Assembly (NCBI GenBank): GCA_008477525.1
Contig: SPDT01000007.1
Coordinates: 3,472,001 to 3,536,000, forward strand
Source of the DNA: Hypomyces perniciosus
Lineage: Eukaryota > Ascomycota > Sordariomycetes > Hypocreales > Hypocreaceae
Length of the DNA: 64,000 bases
Direction of reading: 5' to 3'
The position numbers and the translations under genes are program-made. Each line of letters begins with the position of its first letter. Positions within the stretch are counted from its first letter, which is position 1. Under the pieces are notes generated by a model. That model was given only the letters and a program-made list of their open reading frames with translations. It ran no database searches and was not told the origin of the DNA. Positions 33,140 to 45,046 of the stretch are shown piece by piece.

Positions 33140-36100
33140 TCCACTATGCCATTAAAACGACCAAGAGCGATTGACCGGGCCAGGGATTTCGCGGATTTTG
33201 CCGACAGATATAGATGTGAAGCTCGCGACAGCTAGCAGACACCAGCAACACTGGATTTATCTTCTGATGAGATGGCCCCCCTACAAGACGATATAGATAA
33301 CCATAGCAACAAAAAACAGCAGCAGAAATGGCACTAGAGATGGTAAATCGATTTTTGCTGTCAACGAGCAAACTCTCGACCAAGAAGATAAGGGTGTCGG
33401 CGAGATGGCACACGATGAACAATCGATTGCCGAGGAGCAGCGCCAATTTCCTACATTTGATCTTCCAGCTACAGCGGACAATGATTACAGCGATGGTTTT
33501 GACGATGGTTTTGACGATGAGCTAGAAGATATAGCGAGTAAAGAAACTGAGAACCAATCTCCGCTAGCAGAAGAATCACATATATTGAGCAGCGCAAACG
33601 AGCCCATGGCGACCGACGTTAAATCTGAACAAGCAACTTCACATACCCTTGGTATGACAGAAACTATAGCGACACTTCCTGCTTCACAACCTCGCCCTCT
33701 GGCAATAGACACCGCCATTGAAGTTCGCCACAATCCTATCTCTCCTCGCCTCTCTTGTTTTGCGACAGCTTTGATGGTATGGGAAGAATAACACGGAATC
33801 ACACGAGATGGCCATAAACAACTTGTGGAAGTTCTGCAATTGGTGGAGGATATAGAGGAATTACGACAGTTATCCACCCGAAAGGAAACTCCGCGTCAGC
33901 AACTTCGACAAAGCCTACCACTTCTCACATTACTGAAGAAAAGACTCCAAGTAGATAAGAAACTTCTCCCATCTCGTTCTCAACTACACGAAGATCTCCT
34001 CGCGTTCGATATCAAATCTATTTTGCAAGCCTTCCTCAGCTCCGATTCCAATATTTAGAATATTTATCGAGAAATGGCCCATCTAATTGATGGTAATATC
34101 TCAGAGCCATGGCAGGCGAGATGGTGGGGAGAGTCTATATCAATCACAGATCAACAGTATGAGGGCTCATTTGCAGGTGCATAAAATGATAGAATTCGAC
34201 ACTCTTGCTGATCCCAAGTTAGGTGGGAAAAGCTGCTGCTCAAATACATGAAAACTTGCTAACTAATTGATCATGACCATCCGGATCTAGGAAATCTAGT
34301 TGTCATGATATCGTCATTGACTTACGGATCCGGCTGTTATTGCAAGCTAGTTGGGAATCAAGGAATGTTCGTTGGAATGAAGGAGTGTGTCATGATGTGG
34401 AACTATCCGTTACTGAGGTTGACAGTCTATTCGAACGATATCTAGGCATTCCGCCTACGACCAAGACAACTAACCACTTTGGCTATTAGACTTTATTCAA
34501 TATTTTTACACAGACGCAGATTACAATAATCTCTACCTTGGCAGGATTATCTATGTTGGCCTTGACTTTAGGACGTGGCAACTGAGGATGGGGCAGCTGG
34601 TACCATTGTCCTCGAACTTCAAAAGGTCCATTCGACCAGTTTATTACCAGAATCTATTGCCAGACTGGCAGATCAAGCCAACTTTTCACAAATATAAAAT
34701 GTCTGCCAAGAGCTTATCGTGGTGCAAAATGATCGGGAGCTCATTAAGCCAGCGCAAGTGAGGGGCAGACTTCATTAGGTCCACATGGACTACCATTTCA
34801 ATCCCCTTGATGAATCGCCAGAGCCACTCACTTCACCATATGCCGTCAGGTATTTTTTTAATAACTCTAGAAAGGCATTCGGCCAACACGTCTGACTACG
34901 CCTCTCCGTGGTGAGAAAGAGATTATGGTCTTTAGCAGAGACCATCTGCTTACTCACTTCACAAATACTGTTAATACACTCTTACTGCCAATGTTTCTCT
35001 TTGCGGATGTATTTGGACTCTACCGAAACATATACCGCTCTATTGAGGGTATTTACCTTATCCCCTAGTTTATGAGCAGGGATTAGCGAAATAGACGCAG
35101 TAACTTGCTACCACTTACCCTTGGCCCCTTTGGATCCGACCTGGTCGATGTTTTCGAGAGCATCTATCATATTTGCGATCTTGACTCAGGCGTTGAGCTT
35201 GATGTCCAAGGGAATAAACTCTTTGTTTGCTCCTCCGTCGGCGCAATCCTTGGCGATATGGTCTCCCAGCAAAAACTTTCCGGGTGCCTCTCACATCAGC
35301 CAAGAACGAGCAAATCTCAATTTTAATGTCGTTGAGTTTGGACAGTATGGGGAGCAACTTCTTCTTGATTCTAAGCGGATCAGGAATGAGAAGAGTAAGT
35401 GCGACAGAATAAGGCAGCATCGGGGCTTGGAATTCATGAGCATTGGCGTCTAATGGATGTCCTTGGTGTATCAATAACAACCTTGCACTTCTTACTCAAT
35501 TTTCCCTTTACCCATTAACTATGCATATGGCAGACACGCTTTCCCTGCTCTTGACCGGATCCGTACCCGCCCTGTTGATGCAGCCCATTCCGAATACCAG
35601 GGACTTTCTAAAGTTTTGCTATCTCTTATTTTTACTGAGATTCTTACTGGAGCTGGCTCCGATGAAGCCAATGACGTTTTCCGTACTTTTCCATTCCCTC
35701 CAACCTGGCGACGCCTCCAATCTCCCAAGCGACATCTCGATTCATGGAAAATGCAAGAACTTGCACGAGGGTGCATTCTTTTGCCAATCATCTTTCGCTG
35801 CTGGCTTCAGAAAAACCACATCAAAGAGGATGTGCGACGTGTGTTAGAGACGCTTGCGAAAGATTACATTGACCCAAGAAATTTCCCTCACTCTTCAGGT
35901 TTTCAATCTGTTGAGTGGCTTTCTGCTGCCAGCTGGATTTTCGCACAATCGCTTCTCCATGTTTGCGGCCCATACTCCTCTGCAAAGAGTGAAAAAATGA
36001 CGCAGATTGTCTACGCTGGGAGAAGAGCTATTCAATTTCTCCTTCAGGCTTATACCTATGCTATAAAATTAAAAAATTGTGAGAAGAAATATAACCATTT

Positions 36101-37291
36101 TATCTTTAGCTCTTGAGTGTCTAACTTTTGTCCAGCAAGCCGAGTGCTCCGCTGCGCCTCCGCACATCGTACTCTCGCTGGGAGAGCCATGGCAGCTGGA
36201 GTCTCAGAGGCAAACTTCAGCCAAGTCTCCCAGGTTCCCACCATCGCATCCACAATCAAGAGAGATAAAGGCCAGCAATTTGAGGACAAGACGCGGCTAC
36301 CAAATGTTCATGTGGGATTGCACCATGCAGAGGTTGCTGAAGAGTATGGCGGCTGTCGAATGGTGTTCACCCTCCAGGGCGAGGACAAACATAAGTATAC
36401 AAAACTTCCTCCTCCCTCTATTTATACTTATCTAGCTTACTTTTACATGCAGGGAATACAAATCCGACATACTCTCCACGAACTTCCATAACGCCGCCGC
36501 GACGTTAATCAACCGCGAAAACCATCGCATTACAATTGCGCTCCTTCTTAAAAATTGCTTCCTAAATTATCCTGAGATATAAACTATCTTCCTTTCAATT
36601 CGAGACCGGTGCCCGACGCTCGCGAAAAGCCTGAATCCAAAACTCGGAGAGGAGCTAGAGACCGAGATTCTAAACGAGTCTCGTGTAGAGCTCTATAATG
36701 ACGACCAACACCAGCAGCCGATCGCTTTACATAAAATAACGCCAAAGCATCTCCCGAATTGCAATGATGGCAATTTCCTTGGCATCACAAAGATTCAAAA
36801 TCTCTCCCGTGAACACGATTTCATGAGGCAGCTGGTGGAAGCCTACTATGATGACTGTGGTGTTCCGGTGCTTTACAACCTTGGCACCACTATACTCAAG
36901 TGGTGCCAGAAAGTGGCTTTCACATCCAGGTTAGACTACCCAAAACTTGCACTCTGTTACCATAATGTTAATATATATTAGAAATCAGGAGAGGGTTTGT
37001 TTCCCAGTTGGCGACTTTGTCCATATTGGCCGAAATGGGGAGACTATGCAGTTTGCAAAACTCCTTGGCCTCTTTGTGCATACACGCCTCACAAAGAAAT
37101 ATCTGTTTGCTGTGGTGGATTTCGCAGTTCCACGTACTGAAGGGGAGACGAAGGAATTGATTCTGGGATGTCCAACCACTGGAATACAGACAATCGTGGG
37201 CTTGCCACGTATTGATAGCACCAAGGTCTGGATGGTGCCCTACCATGATGGCGGTTTTATGTTCATAGATTTCAATGTCTACTTCATGTAA
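33140..37291 (+). pseudogene. Decayed large multi-exon gene or transposon-type ORF, family not named
   Basis: Fragments in one orientation and consistent order cover 4.1 kb. At 33405-33791 an acidic segment has the duplicated DDGFDDGFDDELED run; at about 33810-34060 a helical block includes LQLVEDIEELRQL and LLAFDIKSILQAFLSSDS. At 35105-35400 a piece reads LTLGPFGSDLVDVF. At 35520-36110 a block contains RTRPVDAAHSEYQGL and WKMQELARGCIL. At 36290-37291 the tail reads PNVHVGLHHAEVAEEYGG, TLQGEDKHK, then, after introns 36395-36452 and 36930-36981, VGDFVHIGRNGET, FAVVDFAVP and IVGLPRIDSTKVWMVPYHDGG. Stops and frame changes are frequent in the first 2.5 kb, but the last kilobase has only one in-frame stop (TAA 36580-36582). 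I recall similar block order in long proteins repeated in ascomycete genomes, which suggests a transposable-element protein, but I cannot name the family. Confidence 0.55.
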
Positions 37292-40200
37292 TGCAATTGG
37301 CTGATTTCACATTTGGCCCTTAATGCATCTCCTTGCTCCATATTCATACGAAATTAATATCAATAGCACGCCAGAGTGCAGATTACCCCTAATTAGCAAA
37401 TATTATAATTTCACATCGCGGGAATCTCTATAATGGCCGTTGCAATATTGGAATGCAATATTCCAGTGTATTCCAGATAATATCACACCTGTAGCAGTGG
37501 TAGTTGTGTGCCAGCCGACACGAAGCCCAGGGCTCAGGGGCACCTGCCAGCTAGCCCCAAGCAAGCCGCACACATTTCCCTCCACGGTTTTCGCACCAGA
37601 CACATCTTCCCCTCTTCCTCTTCCTCTTCTTCTTCCATATCACCATGCCCCTTCTCAACCTGCGCCATAATTAACTCCTTTTCAGTCGACCAAGCCCGCA
37701 ATATCGCCAAAGTAAATTAGACTTACTCTTAATAATAGACAGTTTGCCATAGTGCCAAAATCAACTGCTATTCACTTATCTTCTCGATCAGCAGAGTAAC
37801 AAGCCGGTAAGTTCTATCGGTTTTCTTTTATCTTCAGCCTAATATTAAAGCTAACCCCCATCAATATAACACACAAGGCATACTTACAGATCAGACCCAT
37901 TATAAAAAAAAGTCTCAATCTCTCCAATCTATCTTCTTATTCATATACCAAATCCCATAGCAGACATCACTCAAGAAAACGCAAACCCTGGACGATATTC
38001 ATGGTAGGTTTATAGACCTTATCTCGAGCTCCTAATAATAACTCCAGGATTTCACTGCCACTCGCGGCAACATAGAGTTTATTCGCTCGTAAGTAGAACT
38101 TCTTCCACTTAGATTATTTTATATAGCAATAGCTAACACGTTATGACTTATATTCCTTCGTAGTTAAGAGAACGAAGAAGTTCTCGGGAGCTTGTATTCG
38201 CCAGCAAGGGATATAGTAAGTGCGACAGGATCCCGGGTTAGCTTGCTGATCAAACTCATACTCTGCCAGTTTATATCCACAGACTACCGTTAGATAAAAA
38301 GCCAAAGGAGAGTCATGCCAACCAGCTCATTGCCCCCTGACACCTGCTGTCCATCTCTGAGCGCATTGCTAACTCCTTTTCTTCTCCAGGATGTCCACTG
38401 CTGTTATATCGCCCATGATATTCCGATTTCACACTACCATCTTTTGCACTCAGCCTGGAGCTACTTGGTAGCCTCTTGCTCCAGGCACAACCGCCATGCC
38501 TCCAGTAGCCAAACTTCTGCTCATAGGAGTCCCACAGGAGAACGAGCATCATAAACAAGGCAGTAACTACTGTTGGCACACATCACTATTGTCTGATGTT
38601 ATTGCAGTGCTCGTCGTGATGATACATCGCTCTCAGATGTTTCTTCGGTAAGCAACCCATCCAATATCGACTTCAGCCACTTGACTGATGCAATAGAGAA
38701 ATGGTTCTGATATTGGATTCAATTTTAACGGTATACTTCTCAGAATAATTTTATTGCATTCTTCGCGTGTTTACAAATCGATTTCAGTAGGTTTAGGTGT
38801 GCTTAGCTGTTGTTTGGAAACCCCAACTTTTTCTCAACATCAAGAATGAGCATCATGATGCGGAAGTTGAGCACCGAAGTGCGAGAAACTTGCAGGTAAG
38901 ATTCTCGCCTGCACTTTGAATTCGCGATACGAACAAAGAAACTCCCAGATTCAACATCGTTCGGTGATTCTTTTTAGATGCTTTTTAAGGACACGCTCCA
39001 CCGTTTGGTATCGCCCATTTCTCAACACTAAAATACTCGGTCAGATATGCATCACAAAGCTTCACGTCGCTACAAGTGCAATATCGCCAAGTACATTGCC
39101 CCGCCTGCCACTATAAAAAAATTTCATTCACCCAACACCATACGGAGTAGTGTAATCACTAGAGAATGAAATCGAACCATGTTGACGTCGTTGTCGGGAT
39201 TTCGAGTCAGCGGGTTTGAACCAGGTACATAAGGAGGCATCAGAATCACAGACTGGAAAAGTGTGGCGCGATAGACATGATGATGACGGCGCTTGGAATA
39301 GATAATCTGGCCTGCATCAATTTTTAATGTGCATGATAGCGCTAGATCAATAGAGTTTTTCACAATATGATTATCAGCCAAGGGCAGAATGACAGAGTAG
39401 CAATACGTTATCATTGCCTTCACCTTTCATGACCAGACCAAAGTTCAACCCGCAAGTTGATCAATTCCTATCACCATCGTGCTCCTCCTTCACATCGTTA
39501 CACTCAGACTCATCACAACATTGCTGATCTGGCATAGGCCGTGCGAGTACGCAAACATGCCTGAATGACAACCCAGACCAAGAGGCGCCCCCTTGGTGCA
39601 GAATTCGTCTCAGGGAAAAACAAGTGTTTCTCTGTGAGACTGTGGCATGGTCGCGCGCTCATGTCTGCTGATCCAAATATTATTCTTTGGTTGCATGCTC
39701 TCTTGCTATGAGTGCTGGTGGAATGCCCTGCCGAGATGGTTTGTTTACAAGGTTGCATTTGCATACACATTGCCGCAGCTCGCAGCAGCTCGTTGACGAG
39801 TTGGCGGTAATTCGTGATACATTCCAATGGCCTCCAAAGTAAACAGTCTGACCGATCTGTGGGGACGCCGTCACGATTAGAATGTGCAAACTATCGATTT
39901 GTCTGAGTCAACTCTCCCTTCAGGCCCTCACTCGGCAGCTTAGGTGAACATCACAACTAGCCGATTTGCACCATGGACCCCAGCGTGCCATCCCATAACA
40001 TCAAAGGGCCTCTATTGTTCAGCTACATTGCTTCAGAGAGGTATGCTAGCGCATCTCTTCTCCAAATCAAGGGGTACACGTCCAGCATTTCGGATGGCGG
40101 CACAGGGGTTGCATTCCACCCTCCGGTCGTTGTGTCAGGAACCAACCTTCCAATACGGCCGGCTGGATCTCGGGCAGCGTGAGGTTTGTTCCATACCTGG

Positions 40201-40369
40201 ACTTGACTCATGTGCTCAGTCTGAAGGAAGGCATGAAATTCCGAGGTTGGGCATTTGGAAGCGCGATCACAAATGTCTATATAACCTCTCTGTGCTGCCA
40301 TGAAAGATCTGAATGTAGACTCACAATCAGTCACTCTTTAACCCAGTCTTTCACTCCATCCTTCAAATC
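37292..40369. other. Gene-poor region with intron-like segments
   Basis: About 3 kb between the decayed gene and the WSC gene. At 37980-38300 several segments begin GTAAGT/GTAGGT and end in AG with CTAA-type branch sites, but the pieces between them do not form a long frame. No gene is supported. Confidence 0.4.
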
Positions 40370-41290
40370 ATGTCTTACTTTACGATTCTGGGTAGCCTGA
40401 TGGTTGCCAGTGTTGCCGCTCACGCAGGCCCTGTCGCTCCTGGTTTCAAGTATGTTGGCTGCGTCGAAGCCGACCCAGCCACATTTGGCGTCGATATCGA
40501 CATCATCAAAGCATTCAGCGCAGACGAATGCCAGTCGGCCTGCGGTTCCAAGGCCAACTACAGTGCTCTTGGCGCCGGCTGCCACTGCACTGACCCATCA
40601 ACCGAAGCCCATGTGAAGTTTGAGGTCGTTGACGAATCCAAATGCTCCATTCTATGCATCGACGGCAATAATGATGCTGGTTCCTGTGGCGGACCGCCCT
40701 GCCCGACAACAGGAAAGCACCGATACACTCTCTACCAGAAGGCAGACGCCCCTGAGGAAGAAGACTGTGAGGAGGAGGAGGAAGAAACTACTGCTCCAGT
40801 AAACACCAAGTTTGTCGTTCCCGAGGTGTCTACGACGATCAAAACCATCACGTCTTGCCCCCCAGAGGTCACAAACTGTCCGATCGCACATCCCACGGGC
40901 AACCCCCACGAAGCAATTCCCCCCGTCAACACCAAGCTGCCCGCATCATTCGCCGAGCCTGGTGGCCCTGCCTGCCCGGAGAAGTGCGCCCCCCCTCCTC
41001 CTTGCCCTCCGGAAGGATGTCTTCCGCCCTGTCCGCCTGGTTGCCCCGTAACCACCCCTCAGCCTCCTGTCTGCCCGGGTCCGGAATGCCGATTGGAGAC
41101 CCCGGCGCCGAGTTGTCCTCCTGGTGGGTGCCCTGAGTCCACGACCGGCCCCAATACTCCTTCTGTGGAGCCTACGACGGGACCTACCACTGGCAGCGAG
41201 ACAGTCCTCGTTAGCGAGGGCTCACGCTATCAATCTGGCGTTTTGGCAGCGTTGGCATTTGCGGTGATCATGACAACCACTCTGTTATGA
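40370..41290 (+). CDS. WSC-domain secreted, probably GPI-anchored protein
   Basis: A single exon of 306 residues. The signal peptide MSYFTILGSLMVASVAAHA is followed by a WSC-like cysteine domain at about residues 26-125, with YVGCVEADP, FSADECQSACG, ALGAGCHC and CSILCIDGNNDAGSCGG. Then come an acidic run, Thr-rich spacers and a Pro/Cys-rich repeat region with PPCPPEGCLPPCPPGCP. The last 20 residues form a hydrophobic tail after small residues, the usual GPI-attachment pattern. WSC domains bind carbohydrate and occur in cell-wall stress sensors and glycan-binding enzymes. Because the hydrophobic tail is terminal with no cytoplasmic part, a GPI wall protein is preferred over a WSC1-type sensor. 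Confidence 0.85.
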   Translation: MSYFTILGSLMVASVAAHAGPVAPGFKYVGCVEADPATFGVDIDIIKAFSADECQSACGSKANYSALGAGCHCTDPSTEAHVKFEVVDESKCSILCIDGNNDAGSCGGPPCPTTGKHRYTLYQKADAPEEEDCEEEEEETTAPVNTKFVVPEVSTTIKTITSCPPEVTNCPIAHPTGNPHEAIPPVNTKLPASFAEPGGPACPEKCAPPPPCPPEGCLPPCPPGCPVTTPQPPVCPGPECRLETPAPSCPPGGCPESTTGPNTPSVEPTTGPTTGSETVLVSEGSRYQSGVLAALAFAVIMTTTLL

Positions 41291-41586
41291 GAAAGAAATC
41301 TATGAGCTCAATGAGGACAAAGTGGCTAAAAATTGGAACGTACTTGGCAAAGGACGTGTGGAGTCTGGAGTCTGGAGTCATGAAATAATATGGCAGGGAC
41401 TTCGAGGATGAGGTAGAATTTTGTTATGTTTGATAGCAAGATATGTACTAATGATAGCTTCCGAATATTAGTCTTTTGGTTTAATAGACATCCGAGATGG
41501 CATTATTCTTCAATTCACTTGCCCAACATATCATCTAGCCCCCTTCCTCAAGCCCGCAATCGCGATAATAATAGGGAATGACCTCT

Positions 41587-42422
41587 TCATTTCGTTGGCG
41601 CATCCGTAAGTGGCACGTATCGGACACCAAAGAGTTTGCGTTTCGTCACTTTTCCATCCTCAGACTTTTCGATCCGCCATACACTTTGAGTCCAGCCGGA
41701 CTTATCGTCGTCCACAGGTATGAACATACTGCCAGTAATGATTCCCCGTCAGCATCTTTCCCGGTAGAACGGTATTCACACTTACGACCCTGGCGCTTTC
41801 AGCTGTTCCAATAGAGGCGCATGAACCTCCTTCGCCGAAGCACCGACATGGATGACATCCCACGCTGTCCCATGCTCCTCCTCCCCTTCTCTAGCCTTCT
41901 CCAGCCACCCTAACCGTCCATCCCCAACCACGAACTTGGCTCTTCCAACATCTAACAGATCTCTCCCTTCAGTGCTCTTGCGCATATTCGCTTCGCCCAT
42001 ATCCCGCAACTCCGGGATGTGCTCCAGTCCTACGACAAGTCCACGGTCGCCTACTAGTTCAGCCAATACATGAGTCAGATAGCCCGAACCGGAGCCTATA
42101 TCAAGGATTCGCGGAGCAGGTGATGTTTCTGACGGGATGAGATACGGAAGAACATGTTCGATCGCGGAAGCATGCATGTGTGGTGCAGAAATTGTGGCCT
42201 GGTAGCCAATTTGCTGGGGAGCATCGTCATACGGCAAAACTGGGGAGAAGTGCGCGCGATCGACCTAAAAAGTCATGTCAGGTTTACATCCCATATCATT
42301 TCCCGAGGAAGAAGACGTGCTTTTAGGAACGCCTCTTTGACGCGCAGATCGGTGATCAGGCGATTCGACCACAGGTTTTCAATAAGCGCTGAGTTGGAGG
42401 GGCCGGAGCATCGCCACGCCAT
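41587..42422 (-). CDS. Protein-L-isoaspartate O-methyltransferase
   Basis: Three minus-strand exons (42422-42321, 42264-41786, 41728-41587) give 240 residues. The first intron starts with GC rather than GT (GCACGT); only that junction gives the family text [36 protein letters not shown]. The S-adenosylmethionine motif ILDIGSGSG lies at residues 87-95, and the substrate-binding block ISAPHMHA at 59-66. The C-terminus [12 protein letters not shown] is also characteristic. The enzyme methylates L-isoaspartyl residues in aged proteins, using S-adenosylmethionine, and so starts their repair in cytosol and nucleus. Length is typical (about 230-240). The catalytic domain is complete. Confidence 0.94.
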
Positions 42423-43942
42423 ATTGATGCTTTGCCGTGTGGACTTTGTAGGAGATGGACAAGCACGGGAAAGACTATGGAAGAGTCGGTTGAGCCTGGG
42501 TACTGAAGGCGCCACTTTCGATTTCCGTATGCGATGTGATGAATGAGGCAGAGTGAGCAGGGGTATCTCTGGTGAAGGTTTATGCGCTTGATAAGATGTA
42601 TGTCTGCCAATCGGATAACGATGTTGGGGAACAGATCGAAGAGGGAGATGATTTCTATGATAAAAAGCGATATAATGTATGTGCGATGATAAATGTTGAC
42701 TTTTGCGTGAATGAGAAAGAGCAGTGATGTAGGAAAGACGTCAGTCAAGAGTGGTTTCAGGACTTTGGTGTAAGTCAGGATGTTGACGTTGATGATGACG
42801 GATTGACGGAGCCGTTTAGCGGGGCCAAATCAGCGCCATCACCCCGCACGGCTTACATATACATATGTATACAGACGGAGTTTAGGCAAGCTACGGAATA
42901 CGGATAATTATGCAGTCTTCGTACGGAGTAAACGCTCGAAGTACCCGTCATGGCGATATCGATAGGCTGGGTCGGAGTTTGATGCCATGCTATTGCTGAG
43001 AAAATGTGTCTGCGTTGTTCATTCATCATGGAGGAGTGATAATCCATCATAGAATCAAGATCTGAACTGCCTGAAATTGGCGAAAATCTGGCCCGCAGTA
43101 ATATGACTTTATAGGGGTCTTTGAGACAACGTGATAATAAAGACTGGGCTGAATTACGGAGTAGTTGCCCCCACTTGTTAACTGCCGGGCCGCCCCGCCT
43201 CGGCGCCGATATCCGTTTCAATATCCCGTTTGCATAAACTGCCACCAGAACTTCACCACACCATACTTCATACAGCGCCATACTTCATACAGCGCCATAC
43301 TTCATATAGTGAAGGACGACTGTATCAAAAGCACCTCTCACCGCATATTCCACATTCACCTACTAGAGCTCAAAGCGCAAGCAACTTGCTTATGTGAAAC
43401 AGAAATGGACGAGAATATTACGAGATGGTCCCGTACGAAGCGAAGGTTCAGCGTAGCTGCAACCACCTACTGACTCATATAGCACCACATGATCCAGACA
43501 TTATTGGCTGCATACATGAGTTTAAGTAAAAGGCGTCGTCCGTGATCAAGCCACGCTCTACATATTGGTAAGATACGTATTCTGGACGAGTGATGATGCA
43601 GCAACAGAGACCATACCAATTCCAATCCAAGTCCAATTACGAAGTACGAGATGCAAAACAACTAGCAGATATCTCATATACTATGTCCAGTCAAAACAGC
43701 CAGAACAAGACACTTTCAGTGACTAGCACTGCGCCAAATCACATACTGATTCACACTACGAAGGAGTGACTGGAGAGTACTGGGCTATCTACAAGTTACC
43801 TTGATATAAAACACAAGTGTGACTTCCTCGCAGCTATAAATAACGCACTCCCTCTGTCGTCTTTGTAACCCCAATTGTATAACCCCAAAGACTACCTGTT
43901 TCTTCCCCAAAAAGCCACGAAAAGACGATTGGTGCCGGCAAA
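42423..43942. other. Divergent intergenic region with a tandem repeat
   Basis: About 1.5 kb between the methyltransferase and the terpene synthase. It contains copies of TACGGAGTA near 42925 and 43156, TACGAAGTA near 43638, and a 17-bp tandem repeat at 43261-43309. No gene recognised. Confidence 0.5.
43261..43309. repeat. 17-bp tandem repeat, about 2.9 copies
   Basis: The unit CCATACTTCATACAGCG repeats twice exactly, and a third copy diverges at its end. Confidence 0.9.
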
Positions 43943-45046
43943 ATGACACGTCTCGGCATTGAGTTCGGCATGAGCTACCGCATACCCGCGCTGCCAACCA
44001 AGCTCCCGTTGGCCGCCCATCCGGATTTCGAGCAGATGAAATTGGATATTAGGGCGTGGATGCGCCCCTACCTCATAGGCCACTTTGGCGAGACGGCTGA
44101 GCACGCGCCACGATCAGACAACTATATAACCCATCAGTATGACTTGTGGGGTGTGGTGGTCTATCCATACTGTCATCCTGAGAAATTCGTTGCGCTGGGG
44201 GCGTGTATGATATGGGTCACACTTCTGGACGATGCTTTCTCTGCTCCAGGTGTAAAAAACGACAAGGCTGTACGGGCCGCTTTACTCGAGCGCCTGAACA
44301 GTGCCATTGACGGCAGCATTCAACCGGAGTCGCCACTGGAATGTATGCTTGATGCAGGGATGAAGTTGATATACGAGCACCCGCCAGCCAGTATGCACCA
44401 GCGTATAGCCAACCGCCTTAAGGGTTTCCTGAGCACTACTGCCTCCGAAAATAAAGGAAGCCTCGCTGAGTTCAAGGACTTTGACTCCTATCTGCAGTTC
44501 AGGAGGACGAACTTATCCGCCTTATTTGTCAGCACCTTCATAGAATGGGGAGTTGGTGTCGACCTGGAGCAACATGTTGACGCCGGTGGTGATGTGACAT
44601 TGGCCCGCAACCTGATTATTAACCACTGGACTATGGTCAACGGCATCTACTCTTTCCCCAAGGAGATTGAGCTCGACGAGCGGATGAACAGCGTCTTCCT
44701 CCTTATGGACCGGCAAGGCCTGTCACTTCAGGCAGCGCTGGATCGGCTCGCTGAGATTGCCCTCGAGAACGAAGCCCGATTCCTCGCCGTCCGCGACCGG
44801 ATCCTCGCCAGTCCGCTTGGGAGCAACACAGATGTCTCTAACTACCTGGAATATCTTGGCTACGGGATTCCAGGGAACTTGTATTTTCATCGCAAGTCTG
44901 GACGTTATAACGGTGTCGATATCGATGTGCCCCTGGCTGATGGCGGCGCAACAGCCTCTGAGCCCACCGTACTCCGCCGCAAGGGAACCGTCTATGACCC
45001 TTTTATAGCTGGGCAACCACATGTCGAGGCTTCCACGGAAGGTTGA
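43943..45046 (+). CDS. Class I terpene synthase, bacterial type
   Basis: A single exon of 367 residues. The aspartate-rich metal motif is LLDDAFSAPG with Asp96 and Asp97. The second metal site (NSE triad) is VNGIYSFPKE, Asn233, Ser237 and Glu241, with Gly where many enzymes have Asp at the second position. A pyrophosphate-sensing Arg lies in FRRTNLS (about 187-188) and the C-terminal RY pair is Arg321-Tyr322. These together define a class I cyclase that ionises a prenyl diphosphate, probably farnesyl diphosphate, and cyclises it. Overall spacing looks more like bacterial terpene synthases than typical fungal trichodiene or aristolochene synthases; such bacterial-type genes are known in entomopathogenic fungi and have been attributed to horizontal transfer. 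The absence of introns fits that idea. No P450 or other tailoring gene sits beside it, so the product may be a volatile hydrocarbon or alcohol. Confidence 0.88.
   Translation: MTRLGIEFGMSYRIPALPTKLPLAAHPDFEQMKLDIRAWMRPYLIGHFGETAEHAPRSDNYITHQYDLWGVVVYPYCHPEKFVALGACMIWVTLLDDAFSAPGVKNDKAVRAALLERLNSAIDGSIQPESPLECMLDAGMKLIYEHPPASMHQRIANRLKGFLSTTASENKGSLAEFKDFDSYLQFRRTNLSALFVSTFIEWGVGVDLEQHVDAGGDVTLARNLIINHWTMVNGIYSFPKEIELDERMNSVFLLMDRQGLSLQAALDRLAEIALENEARFLAVRDRILASPLGSNTDVSNYLEYLGYGIPGNLYFHRKSGRYNGVDIDVPLADGGATASEPTVLRRKGTVYDPFIAGQPHVEASTEG

Noticed and set aside
35115..35480. 121-codon minus-strand frame inside the decayed region
   Set aside because: Antisense shadow of the plus-strand fragments, which carry the recognisable blocks.
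43261..43309. CRISPR-like spacing of a short repeat
   Set aside because: Units are directly adjacent without spacers, and the genome is fungal; an ordinary tandem repeat.
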